Both the position numbers and the translations under genes were made by a program. Shown piece after piece: positions 35,801 through 44,003 of a DNA stretch of 64,000 nt; within the stretch, counting starts at the first letter, position 1, and every line of letters begins with the position of its first letter. This DNA comes from Candidatus Chloroploca asiatica. Its GTDB lineage: Bacteria; Chloroflexota; Chloroflexia; Chloroflexales; Chloroflexaceae. The DNA lies in contig NZ_LYXE01000182.1 in NCBI RefSeq assembly GCF_002532075.1, positions 1-64,000 on the forward strand, written 5' to 3'. The notes below the pieces were generated by a model. That model worked only from the letters and a program-made list of their open reading frames with translations. It was not told the origin of the DNA and did no database searches.

Positions 35801-37419
35801 AGGCCCTGAATGATGGCGGGAGGATCGCAGGGCTGGACGGCATCTTTGGGGTGACGGTCAGCCCCGATGGTCAGCACGTCTATGCGGCCAGTCAGCGCGC
35901 CAATGCGGTGGCCGTCTTCCAACGCAATCTGGCCGAGCAAGGCCGCTTGCGTTTCCAGGAAGTCTGGCGTCAGGGTGACACGGTGCTCGATCCCCAAACC
36001 GGTGGCCCACGCACGCTGAACGGGCTGGCGGGGGCACTGTTTGTGGCGGCCAGTACCGATGGGCGCTATGTCTATGTCAGTGGCGAGAGTGCCAATGGGA
36101 TCGCGGCGTTCGCCCGCACGCCGGATGGTACACTCCAGTTTGTGCAAGCCTTGGTACGCGTGCCTGCCAGCGGGATCACCACCGGCCCCTTCCTGGGCGC
36201 GGCGCGCGGGCTGGCCGTTGATCCGCAGGGCGACCAGTTGTTTGTCGCCAGTTTTCGCGATAATGTGGCGCTGACCCTGGGGCCGGTCAATCCGCTGCCC
36301 GCCCTCGAGAGTCTGTTGCCCGCATCCGCCCCCGTTGGCAGCCCCGCGTTGAGTCTGCGCGTGCTCGGTGAGGGTTTTGCGGCGGGGGCGGTGGTGCGTT
36401 GGGCCGGCAGCGATCTGCCCACCGAGCGGCTTGGATCGGGCGAGCTACGGGCCACCGTGGCGGCCAATCTGCTGAGCAGCGCCGGCAATGTGGCCGTGAC
36501 GGTACGCAATCCTAGCCCGGGCGGCGGCGAAAGTAGCGCACGCAGTTTTGTGGTGAGTGCCGCCCAGGCCAATCCGCTGCCCGCGCTGGCGAGTCTTACG
36601 CCCACGAGCCTGCTCGCGGGCAGCGGGTCAGTGCGGATCAGTCTGCAAGGCAGCGGCTTCATCCCCAGTTCGCACGTCGAGTTGAATGGGCAGCAGCGCC
36701 CAACGAGCTACCGCGGGCCAGAACTGCTCGACGTTGACCTGAGTGCAGCCGATCTGGCCCAACCGGGGGCACGGGGCCTGCGGGTCGTCAACCCCGGGCC
36801 GGGCGGCGGCACCTCAGAGGTGCTTACCCTGAACGTGGGCAGCCCCAGTGCGCCACCGCCACCAGGCCTGATCAGCCTGAGTCCTGCCAGTGTAGTCGCC
36901 GGAGCGGGAACCGGTCTTGAGCTGAACCTTCGTGGCAGCGGGTTTGTCGAGAGCACGCAAGGTCAGTGGAACGGGAGCACGCGTCCAACCCGGCTGATCA
37001 GTGCAGACGAAGTCGTGATCAGCCTCTCGGCGGCCGATCTGCTGACACCGGGGGCCGGCGAACTACGGGTGCGCAACCCCGACGGCCAACTCTCCAACGG
37101 ACTGAGTTTCAGCATCGTGGCCCCGGGCAGCAACCCACGTCCGAGTGTGCAGGGCCTGCTTGGTCTGGGGCGCAATGGTGAGCTACTCATCGTGACCTTG
37201 GCGGGCAGCGACTTTGTACCGGGGGCGATCGTACGCTGGAACGGGGTCAGCCGCGCTGCCACCAACGTCACCCCAACCACGCTCCAGGTAGCCTTGCAAC
37301 CCGAAGACGCGCGGAGCTTCGCCCTGGTTCGTGTGATCAATCCAGAGCCGGGCGGCGGCGAGTCGGCAGCGATCGTCGTGCATATCCCGACCGCATATCT
37401 GCCGCTCGTGCGGCGATAA
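32812..37419 (+). CDS. Large multidomain surface protein (beta-helix, anchor-D, beta-propeller, IPT repeats)
   Basis: 1535 residues. A signal peptide (LLARLLLALSLILVGLGWPA) is followed by a right-handed beta-helix with GGAI/GGGL repeats (about residues 50-490, Chlamydial-Pmp/choice-of-anchor-Q-like). Two choice-of-anchor-D (ASPM/HYDIN-like) domains follow (about 535-760), then a lactonase-like beta-propeller with repeated ISPDGQHLY/VSPDGRNVY units (about 765-1155), and four IPT/TIG-like domains of about 90 residues each (about 1160-1520). The protein ends AYLPLVRR. It is exported and likely binds surfaces, polysaccharides or other cells. AAAGGAGCC precedes the ATG. No enzyme active site is evident. 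Confidence 0.85.
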   Translation: MSRLLARLLLALSLILVGLGWPAPRANAAVSIVVDPSAGDADNNSDGKCSLYEALQAIADQGVYHQCDASGNGPYAISFSTPGPLQLSDPLKDLPSISADLLMIGPVTIVGRPEGNSPIFVINGGGSLSLTNLTLTKGAPAIRVAIGGTLNAAGVSFLDNVATVGDGGAIRSEGALQIAGSLFTGNGADGSDGGGAIWAAGSDPARIAGSIFSGNRALRSGGAIYAIAPLELTDVILDGNLAFASDPNNNGVEGDPGDNYDAQGGGALYVRNNGANPDAARLTRVIMTGNLSLRGNGGGLHVAPNSAVTVRDSVLSGNIAGSPGNDRRGGAVANFGGLTTIVRSVLLNNLVTGSGGAIANSGDFGLSLANVELTANAATANGGGLFNEDPGGGAAIVDLRNVTITANSAGGQGAALFNQPSGTLRLVNTALVGGCAGGSLTSLGHNLDDGSSCGLNQPGDLSATSASFEAPSFNGGPLSPMLTSRPTGASPLRDAGDPATCANPPVDNQDVRGFSRPKGNRCDIGAFELPAPAPVTSLTPLPPGPLNFGNVTVGNSQQLSIELSNTGDAPLTLSTAQLSGLAAASFSVISSIPLTLDPGTSGSLNLACAPTGTPGLRSATLSLSSDDPAQPTLNYVLSCNAVAAPTPGFASNPAAPGPLDVGQALVGGSRDRSLSLREVGGASLTISGLSLGGLNPGDFSLVGWNGNDPITIPDGGAPMDLGLRCTPSAPGLRAATLSMSTNDPQQPTVTFDVSCQGVRPLQPPLAPFALGQAGTGASSGPHGLAISPDGQHLYLAAQTGDRLIMLRRSPSGALQVGATYQHNATLPEGTLRLDGPRYVAVSPDGRNVYVTASASDTVTAFARETTTGLLTLIDTVQQGDSYGCRVRPPPQAIECAGTISSLDNPQGLVVSPDGRHVIVASATGHLTVLSRAENGGLRGLFPTGPRFVMSLNRSELAGARGLAISPEGSNLYVAGYTNNQLVGITRNPANGHLSFNEALNDGGRIAGLDGIFGVTVSPDGQHVYAASQRANAVAVFQRNLAEQGRLRFQEVWRQGDTVLDPQTGGPRTLNGLAGALFVAASTDGRYVYVSGESANGIAAFARTPDGTLQFVQALVRVPASGITTGPFLGAARGLAVDPQGDQLFVASFRDNVALTLGPVNPLPALESLLPASAPVGSPALSLRVLGEGFAAGAVVRWAGSDLPTERLGSGELRATVAANLLSSAGNVAVTVRNPSPGGGESSARSFVVSAAQANPLPALASLTPTSLLAGSGSVRISLQGSGFIPSSHVELNGQQRPTSYRGPELLDVDLSAADLAQPGARGLRVVNPGPGGGTSEVLTLNVGSPSAPPPPGLISLSPASVVAGAGTGLELNLRGSGFVESTQGQWNGSTRPTRLISADEVVISLSAADLLTPGAGELRVRNPDGQLSNGLSFSIVAPGSNPRPSVQGLLGLGRNGELLIVTLAGSDFVPGAIVRWNGVSRAATNVTPTTLQVALQPEDARSFALVRVINPEPGGGESAAIVVHIPTAYLPLVRR

Positions 37420-37731
37420 GTTTGCTCGCTGGCTAACCCGTGCGCAGCCGGCCTTTCGCCGACTCGCTCAGGCTACCAAGGTGGCCTGAGCTCCGCAGGA
37501 GCCGAGCCGTTATGGTTTTTCAGTAAATAATCCGCTATGCGTGGCACCGGCTAGACCTCACAGATCTTTCGTTTCGGCGCGCCTGCCCAGCGGGGGAGGG
37601 CGGCCTTTCACACAAGGTCTGGTCGAGCGGATTAATTTCTGGAAGACCATGACGGCGACGGTCGAAGCTTGACATACGCCACCGGCGGGCGTAAGATAAT
37701 CACAAGCCGCAGAGACGTGAAAGGGTATTCC
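37420..37731. other. Intergenic gap with imperfect terminator hairpin
   Basis: No gene. CTCAGGCTACC-AA-GGTGGCCTGAG (37467-37490) is an imperfect stem that could terminate the surface protein transcript. A GACCTCACAGATC-type word occurs at 37555. AAAGGGTATTCC is the ribosome site of the next gene. Confidence 0.45.
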
Positions 37732-38298
37732 ATGACCACAGTGATCATCAACGATGTCCCGATGGAGGCCAAGGTCGGCGAGCGAGTGCTGAATGTCGCC
37801 CGGCGCAATGCCGCGCACATTGGCTTTGTCTGCGACAACAACGGCCTCTGCCAAACCTGCCGCTGCCAGGTGCTCGCCGGTGCCGATCAACTCAGCCCGC
37901 CCAGCGAGATCGAGCGTGCTTGGCTCAGTCCGGCCCAGCTCGATGACGGCACGCGCCTGGCCTGCCAGACAGTGATCCGCGGCACGGGCGAGATTCGCGT
38001 CGAGAGCTTCGCCGAGACCCTGCGCCGCATGGCTCTGGCGGTCATCAGCCCGCCCCAGGGCACCGACCCGGTCAGCAACCTGCTCGGCCTTGGCAGTCGC
38101 CTGGTGAGCCGCGTCTCCGAACAGGTTGTCGCCCTGCCCACCGGCCTGCCAGCGGTGATCGAGCGCAACGGCCTGCGCCGCTCGCTACTCTTCATCCGCG
38201 ACGGTGGCCGCTATCTGGACGATCTGCAGCGCACCGCCGAGCGTATGCGCACCGGCGCCGAGCGCCTGGAGCGTCGCCGCCTTACCGCAGACGAGTAA
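37732..38298 (+). CDS. 2Fe-2S ferredoxin-domain protein
   Basis: 188 residues. Residues 1-90 are a plant-type 2Fe-2S ferredoxin with three cysteines in CDNNGLCQTCRCQV (about residues 33-46) and a fourth in ACQTVI (about 78). The remaining 100 residues (VISPPQGTDPVSNLLGLGSR, VSEQVVALPTGLPAVIERNG) form a hydrophobic-amphipathic C-terminal extension not found in plain ferredoxins. The layout recalls the Fe-S proteins of chlorosome envelopes (CsmI/J/X type), which is a weak comparison. The ATG at 37732 is preferred over an upstream ATG at 37669 because of AAAGGG at 37720. Role: electron transfer. Confidence 0.8.
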   Translation: MTTVIINDVPMEAKVGERVLNVARRNAAHIGFVCDNNGLCQTCRCQVLAGADQLSPPSEIERAWLSPAQLDDGTRLACQTVIRGTGEIRVESFAETLRRMALAVISPPQGTDPVSNLLGLGSRLVSRVSEQVVALPTGLPAVIERNGLRRSLLFIRDGGRYLDDLQRTAERMRTGAERLERRRLTADE

Positions 38299-38864
38299 CG
38301 CGCCCACCCCACGGCCCGGCGAGCGCTCCCCTGGCGCGCCCGTCCTCAGCGCCCGCCAGCCGGCGGGTGCTCTCTATTGGTCGTGTCCGCGATCCGCTGC
38401 GTCGGTCTGCGCAACGCAACTGAGGGCGAGCCTCCAGTCTGGTGGCACGCGCCAAGGCACGCCGTGCCATGGGGGCGCTACCCGCGTGCCACGCTCGCCG
38501 ATTTTCTGGCACTTCCGCCCGAACTGATCCGGCTGCCGAGCGAACCCTAACTCTACCCCTTTACCGTCGACATCCTGCTCTCACTCAGTCGGGATGCACC
38601 CTCCTGGCATTGACAGGAAAACCCTGACCTGGAACACACCATTTGCCTGCTACCTTCTTCTCAAGCCCAGAATTATACTTAAGTTGCGCTACAAGCTTTG
38701 ATCCAAGCACAAGCAGTTATTCTCCTCACCTTCGTCAACCTAATTCATCGGGGCAGTTTGCGCTAGCTATGTGCGGGCCACCCGCACGCTCCGTATCCCC
38801 AGGGTGTGCCGAAAGCAAAGGCGCGTCAGAATGGCGTTTTACCTTTGATTATGCGGTAGATGTG
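38299..38864. other. Intergenic gap with possible coding scrap
   Basis: No intact gene. Near 38465-38550 (+) one frame reads WGRYPRATLADFLALPPELI then RLPSEP and a stop, which looks like the tail of an unidentified protein, but nothing supports more. 38550-38864 is lower in GC and probably holds the promoter of the LPXTG protein, though no clear boxes were picked. Confidence 0.35.
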
Positions 38865-40886
38865 ATGAAATACCTTACTTTTGCCTTCATCTTTGTCCTC
38901 ATCCTCCCGCTCACCATCCTCGTGAGCGGAAGGATGAGGCTGGTTGTTGCGGATGGGCCATCAGATGATGTGATGATGTCGCTGACTAAGGATTGCGAAC
39001 CACTACCATCGACGCTGACCTGTGAACCACTACCATCGACGCCGACCTGTGAACTACCACCATCGACGCCGACCTGTGAACTACCACCATCGACGCCCAC
39101 TGACGAGCCTGCTCCCACGCCCACTGACGAGCCTGCTCCCACGCCCACCGACGAGCCTGCTCCCACGCCCACCGACGAGCCTGCTCCCACGCCCACCGAC
39201 GAGCCTGCTCCCACGCCCACTGACGAGCCTGCTCCCACGCCCACTGACGAGCCTGCTCCCACGCCCACTGACGAGCCTGCTCCCACGCCCACTGACAAGC
39301 CTGCTCCCACGCCCACTGACGAGCCTGCTCCCACGCCCACTGACGAGCCTGCCCCCACCACATCGCCCACCACGTCTACCGCAGTGCCGTCACCTACCCG
39401 CACCCCAGTACCGTCACCCACCGGAGTGCCGTCACCTACCGCAGTGCCATCGCCCACCCCCACCGACGAGCTATCACCTCCCGCCACCGTAGTGCCGTCA
39501 CCCACCGTCGTCCCGTCACCCACCCGCACCGCAGTGCCATCACCCACCCCCACCGTAGTGCCGTCACCTACCCGCACCGCAGTGTCGTCACCCACCGCAG
39601 TGCCATCACCCACCGCAGTGCCGTCAGCCACCCGCACCGCAGTGCCATCACCCACCGCAGTGCCGTCACCCACCGCAGTGCCATCACCCACCGCAGTGCC
39701 GTCAGCCACCCGTACCGCAGTGCCGTCAGCCACCCCCACCGACGAGCTATCACCTCCCGCCACCGGAGTGCCGTCGCCTACCACCGTAGTACCGTCAGCC
39801 ACCCGTACCACAGTGCCATCACCCACCGCAGTGTCGTCACCCACCCGTACCGCAGTGCCGTCACCCACCCGTACCGCAGTGCCGTCACCCACCCGCACCG
39901 GAGTGCCGTCGCCTACCGCCGTAGTACCGTCAGCCACCCCCACCGCAGTGCCATCACCCACCGCAGTGCCATCACCCACCGCAGTGCCATCACCCACCGC
40001 AGTGCCGTCACCCACCCGTACCGTAGTACCGTCACCTACCGCAGTGCCGTCAGCTACCCGCACCGGAGTGCCGTCGCCTACCACCGTAGTGCCGTCGCCT
40101 ACCACCGTAGTACCGTCACCCACCCGTACCGCAGTGCCATCACCCACCGCAGTGCCGTCGCCTACCGCAGTGCCGTCACCTACCGCAGTGCCGTCGCCTA
40201 CCGCAGTGCCGTCACCTACCGCAGTGCCGTCACCTACCGCAGTGCCGTCACCTACCGCAGTGCCGTCACCTACCGCAGTGCCACCGCCTACCGCAGTGCC
40301 ACCGCCTACCGCAGTGCCATCGCCTACCGCAGTGCCGTCGCCTACCGCAGTGCCGTCACCTACCGCAGTGCCGTCACCTACCGCGTTGCCTACCGCAGTG
40401 CCATCACCCACCCCCATCGATGAGCTCTTACCTCCACCCATCGCAGTGCCGTCGTCCACCGCAGTGCCATCACCCACCCCCATCGATGAGCTCTTACCTC
40501 CACCCATCGCAGTGCCGTCGTCCACCCCCACCCAGGTAGCCTCTGCACCTCCGAACATTATGCCGACTGCAGTACCAACTGAGGAAGCGTTACCAACGGC
40601 AATTTCCCCACCCACCGAAGAGACGACTCCGACAACCTTATTGCTCATCCCTGATGTCCCAGCGATATCAACGCCGCAGACAATCCCGACGCTTGCAACG
40701 GGAGGGCAACCAACCTCCGAGGCGTTTACCCCCTCGGACTCGGGCAGAGGCCCAGATAATCCCGACATCGCGGTCAGCTTACCCTACACAGGGCTTGGAC
40801 ACACACGCCCAGGCTATCCTGGTCTCTATGTGCTTGCTGTGAGTCTCATTATGATCGGAGCACTGCTACTATGGTGGCGGCGTTAA
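38865..40886 (+). CDS. LPXTG-anchored proline/threonine-rich stalk protein
   Basis: 673 residues from the ATG at 38865, which begins the signal peptide ([20 protein letters not shown]). Residues 80-165 are about ten PTPTDEPA repeats and 170-550 are more than fifty [12 protein letters not shown]-type hexamers, a rigid proline-threonine stalk without a globular domain. The C-terminus is a sortase signal: LPYTG, then [19 protein letters not shown] and RR. An upstream ATG at 38643 would hide the signal inside the protein, so the later start is preferred. It is likely a cell-wall-anchored spacer or adhesin and could be O-glycosylated. No sortase gene is in the window. Confidence 0.85.
   Translation: MKYLTFAFIFVLILPLTILVSGRMRLVVADGPSDDVMMSLTKDCEPLPSTLTCEPLPSTPTCELPPSTPTCELPPSTPTDEPAPTPTDEPAPTPTDEPAPTPTDEPAPTPTDEPAPTPTDEPAPTPTDEPAPTPTDEPAPTPTDKPAPTPTDEPAPTPTDEPAPTTSPTTSTAVPSPTRTPVPSPTGVPSPTAVPSPTPTDELSPPATVVPSPTVVPSPTRTAVPSPTPTVVPSPTRTAVSSPTAVPSPTAVPSATRTAVPSPTAVPSPTAVPSPTAVPSATRTAVPSATPTDELSPPATGVPSPTTVVPSATRTTVPSPTAVSSPTRTAVPSPTRTAVPSPTRTGVPSPTAVVPSATPTAVPSPTAVPSPTAVPSPTAVPSPTRTVVPSPTAVPSATRTGVPSPTTVVPSPTTVVPSPTRTAVPSPTAVPSPTAVPSPTAVPSPTAVPSPTAVPSPTAVPSPTAVPSPTAVPPPTAVPPPTAVPSPTAVPSPTAVPSPTAVPSPTALPTAVPSPTPIDELLPPPIAVPSSTAVPSPTPIDELLPPPIAVPSSTPTQVASAPPNIMPTAVPTEEALPTAISPPTEETTPTTLLLIPDVPAISTPQTIPTLATGGQPTSEAFTPSDSGRGPDNPDIAVSLPYTGLGHTRPGYPGLYVLAVSLIMIGALLLWWRR
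39100..40400 (+). repeat. Coding tandem repeats: 24-bp then 18-bp units
   Basis: Bases 39107-39360 carry about eleven 24-bp units of the type CACGCCCACTGACGAGCCTG plus CTCC. Bases 39370-40400 carry 18-bp units close to GTGCCGTCACCCACCGCA with frequent third-base changes. Both keep the reading frame, so unit number can change without frameshift. The array length is likely to vary between strains. Confidence 0.9.
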
Positions 40887-41007
40887 TCCACAAGCAGGAG
40901 TATTGCGCTCTGCACCACCCCACCCTGCTTGTGTTGTTGGTTGCGCTGCCGGTAAGCCTGCATTTGCCAGGATCTACCACCCTCGTCATTAGGGTGCTCA
41001 GCCCTGC

Positions 41008-43908
41008 TCACCCCAAGGACAGTCCAGACAACCTCACCTCAGCATCGGCAGGGCTGAGTACGGGTAACGTCAGGCCGCGAGCCCGTTGTTCGGCCTGCGG
41101 TAAGAGGTGAAGGTCGGTCGCCGGGTGGTGGCGAAGAATGGCGAACAATTCAGCCGCCTGATCCGTTGCCCCCCGCGCAAGCAACAGATTAGCCCAGCCA
41201 TACACGGCGTCGAGCAGGACAGACGGCGCTTGGGTCGTTCGCGCAAGGTTCAACGCCTGCGCTAGCGTGGTTTCCGCAGCCTCATGCTGCCCAAAGGATA
41301 ACTCGGCCATACCAAGGATGCGCAACGCGAGCGCCTGATTGCGCTGATCACCGAATGTTTCGGCAAGACCAACGGCTTCCTGGGCGAGTTTCTGTGCCGT
41401 AAGGGCCTGATCCTGGATGAGCGCGATTTCAGCCAGGTTGTAGAGCGCGACCATACGGACACTCTCGTTGTTGAGTTCAAGACAGAGCTCAGCGCACGCC
41501 TGGTAGTATGTGAAGGCCTCGGCATAGTTCTGTTGCTGGAAATAGGCCAGCCCCAGGTTATTGAGAAAGTGCGTTTCGCCACGCCGATCGCCGATGGTGC
41601 GAGCGAGTTCTAACCCCTCCCCCAGGGTCGTCAAGGCTTGCTCAACTCGGCCCAGCCGTAACAGAAGTGGACCCAGATTGGCGAGTGGCTTTACGATCTG
41701 ACGGTTGTCGCCAGTACGACGATACACCTCCAGGCTCCGCTCGTAGGCTATCAATGCTTCCTGGCTGCGCCCACGCGCGGCATAGAGGATGCCGAGCAGG
41801 TTGGCAGCAAACCCCGCAAGATCCTCCGGTAAAGCGTCGTGAGACGCTTCGCAAGCCTCAATCGCTTCCAGGAGCCGCCCGAGCCGTAAGATCAGGGCGG
41901 CATAGTGAACATTCAGGCGGCTGCGAAGCGCCGGGGTCGTCACCGTCGCGAGCGCACGACGAAAGAGCAACTCTCCTTCGGCATACCGACCCTGGCCTTC
42001 ACAGAATTTGTGGATCGGTTCAGCGGCAGCCTCCAGCCACTTTTCATCAGGTTGGGTACAGGCATACTCCCATGCAACCCGCAGGTTCTCAACGTTGGCG
42101 GCGAGACACTGCAAAGCGCGGACGGTCGTGTCACCTCCCGATAAAAGCCGATTCTGGGTGCCGAGCATGGCCCCAAAGTGTGCAAGCTGTGCCGCGTGAG
42201 CCTGTGCCTGCAAGGTGGGCTGCGCCGCTAATTCGTGCAAGGCAAATTGCCTGACCAACTCGTGCATGGCCAAGGTGGAAGGCGTCGGTCGCTGCAACAA
42301 GGCATGATGCAGCAGCAACGTCACGACCTCGGGCCGGGCTCCACTGACGGCTGCCGCCTGTTCCTCGTCGAAATGGCCGCGCAAGACCGCCAGTTGCGCC
42401 AGAACCTGCTGCGCCCCAGGGGTGAGCAGATGCCACGCAAAGGCAATGATTGCCCGTAAACTCAGTTGCTTCGCAGGAAGATCACGATACACCCCACTCA
42501 GTACCTCACTGTCTTGCGCCACCTGGCTCACAATCGCGTGCAGTGGGTAACCCTCGATCCATGCCGCTGCAAGCTCAAGCGCGAGCGGCATTCCTCCGGT
42601 CAGCCGGATCAAATCCTCAAGCGCCACCTGGTCAAGCCTCGGATCATACCCGGGCTTGATACGCTCGACACAGGCACAAAAGAGCGCCCCTGCCGCTTCG
42701 GGATCAAGTCCTTCCAGCACAAACACTGTCTCGCCACGCATCGCCAGACGCTGGCGTGAGGTAACCAGCAAGGTCAACCCCGGTGCCGCCCTGAGCCACT
42801 CGTTGAGCAACAAGGCATGCTCGTGAACCCCCTCGAAGCCATCAAGGATCACCAGCAGTTCGCGTCCTTGTAGAGCCGCAAGCAGGGTTGTCTCGAGCGG
42901 GACACCGGCCGTCAAAGGGACATTGAGCGCCGTCGCGACTGCCGCTAACAGGCCGGGGGCATCAGTGGAACCCTCCAACGAGACGTACCAGACTCCATGC
43001 AAGAAGGCATGGCGCAAGATCGCGGCGATGTGCAGGGCAAGCCGCGTTTTGCCCATCCCCCCCAGGCCTACCAACGTGACAAGGCGCGTGGAAGGATCGA
43101 GTAGAAGCCGTTGCAACTGGCGCTGTTCAGCAGCACGCCCCACCAGTGGGGTCAGCACCTGCGGCAGATTATCCCGCGAGGCCAGGCCCCGCGCCCACTG
43201 GATCTGTTCGGCTAGGCGGCTTGTCTCAGGCATCGGCGGAACGCCAAGTTCACGGTCGAGTACCAGCACGCACGTTTTGTACTGTGCCAGCGCCTCGGTG
43301 TAACGCCCCGCTCGCGCCAACGCCAACATCAGCGTACGGTGCGCCGTCTCATGCCACGGCTCAATTTCAAGCCAGCGATAGAGGGATGGCACGGCGCGCA
43401 CTGGCTCGCCACTGCGCAAACAAGCCTCGGCAAGCCGTTCACTGACGGCAAACAGAGCTAGACGGATCCGCTCACGGGTCGGGCCAAGCCACTCATCAAA
43501 GAGCGTGGCTCCACTGAGGGTCAGGTCGTGCAGGAAGTCACCCTGCCACAACGCAACCGCCACCTCAAGCTCTTCGAGCGTTGCCTCCGGCTCATGGGCA
43601 AGCGTTTGCAACGCGAGCGCATCGACCCTCACTGGCAGATCTGCCGTAAGCGCTACTGTTGTACGGCCACTCTCCAACACCTCGGGGAGCAGGTTATTCA
43701 GCGTGTAGAGCGCCATCCGCAGGTTTGACTGCGCGCGCGCCGCTGGCATATCCCCCCACAAGAGGGCTGCTAACCGTTCACGCGCATGGGGCCGTCGTTC
43801 GAGCGCGAGGTAGGCAAGCAACGCAAGATTTTTGCCCGCAGGAAGATCCGTCAGCGGTACACCGTCAAACAGAATCCGGGTCGGCCCAAGCAGATGCAAG
43901 ACAAGCAT
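41008..43908 (-). CDS. SARP-type regulator (BTAD) with NB-ARC ATPase and TPR repeats
   Basis: 966 residues. Residues 1-95 form an OmpR-like winged helix as in SARPs (LLGPTRILFDGVPLTDLPAG start). The BTAD runs to about residue 245 (LYRWLEIEPWHETAHRTLML, YKTCVLVLDRELGV). The ATPase has Walker A LVGLGGMGKTRLAL (about 283-296) and LLVILDGFEG. TPR repeats fill residues 590-950. The architecture equals AfsR, which regulates secondary metabolism and development in actinobacteria. It is divergent from the 1096-aa surface protein gene. The 95-bp gap holds a SARP-type operator (43928-43959), so that gene is a probable target. Confidence 0.9.
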   Translation of the reverse strand: MLVLHLLGPTRILFDGVPLTDLPAGKNLALLAYLALERRPHARERLAALLWGDMPAARAQSNLRMALYTLNNLLPEVLESGRTTVALTADLPVRVDALALQTLAHEPEATLEELEVAVALWQGDFLHDLTLSGATLFDEWLGPTRERIRLALFAVSERLAEACLRSGEPVRAVPSLYRWLEIEPWHETAHRTLMLALARAGRYTEALAQYKTCVLVLDRELGVPPMPETSRLAEQIQWARGLASRDNLPQVLTPLVGRAAEQRQLQRLLLDPSTRLVTLVGLGGMGKTRLALHIAAILRHAFLHGVWYVSLEGSTDAPGLLAAVATALNVPLTAGVPLETTLLAALQGRELLVILDGFEGVHEHALLLNEWLRAAPGLTLLVTSRQRLAMRGETVFVLEGLDPEAAGALFCACVERIKPGYDPRLDQVALEDLIRLTGGMPLALELAAAWIEGYPLHAIVSQVAQDSEVLSGVYRDLPAKQLSLRAIIAFAWHLLTPGAQQVLAQLAVLRGHFDEEQAAAVSGARPEVVTLLLHHALLQRPTPSTLAMHELVRQFALHELAAQPTLQAQAHAAQLAHFGAMLGTQNRLLSGGDTTVRALQCLAANVENLRVAWEYACTQPDEKWLEAAAEPIHKFCEGQGRYAEGELLFRRALATVTTPALRSRLNVHYAALILRLGRLLEAIEACEASHDALPEDLAGFAANLLGILYAARGRSQEALIAYERSLEVYRRTGDNRQIVKPLANLGPLLLRLGRVEQALTTLGEGLELARTIGDRRGETHFLNNLGLAYFQQQNYAEAFTYYQACAELCLELNNESVRMVALYNLAEIALIQDQALTAQKLAQEAVGLAETFGDQRNQALALRILGMAELSFGQHEAAETTLAQALNLARTTQAPSVLLDAVYGWANLLLARGATDQAAELFAILRHHPATDLHLLPQAEQRARGLTLPVLSPADAEVRLSGLSLG

Positions 43909-43927
43909 AAGACACTACGCTTCAAGA

Positions 43928-43959
43928 TTGACGCTAGATTGACGCACCTTCAGTATAAC
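43928..43959 (+). promoter_or_regulatory. SARP-type operator: TTGACGC direct repeats at 11-bp pitch, 8 bp before a -10 box
   Basis: TTGACGC at 43928-43934 and 43939-43945 (AGATTGACGC repeated, 11-bp pitch) precede TATAAC (43954-43959) by exactly eight bases. In characterised SARP promoters, heptamer direct repeats at an 11-bp pitch, eight bases before the -10 box, are the binding sites. The arrangement points toward the 1096-aa surface protein gene. A second possible -10 box, TATACT, lies at 43965-43970. Confidence 0.65.
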
Positions 43960-44003
43960 AGCGATATACTACATGTGCCGAAGCTAAGAGAGAGGATGTC
44001 CGT

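Noticed and set aside
38849-40768. Long minus-strand open frame of about 640 residues in the repeat region
   Set aside because: It is the mirror of the [14 protein letters not shown] repeats. The plus strand has a signal peptide and a sortase signal, so that one is the gene.
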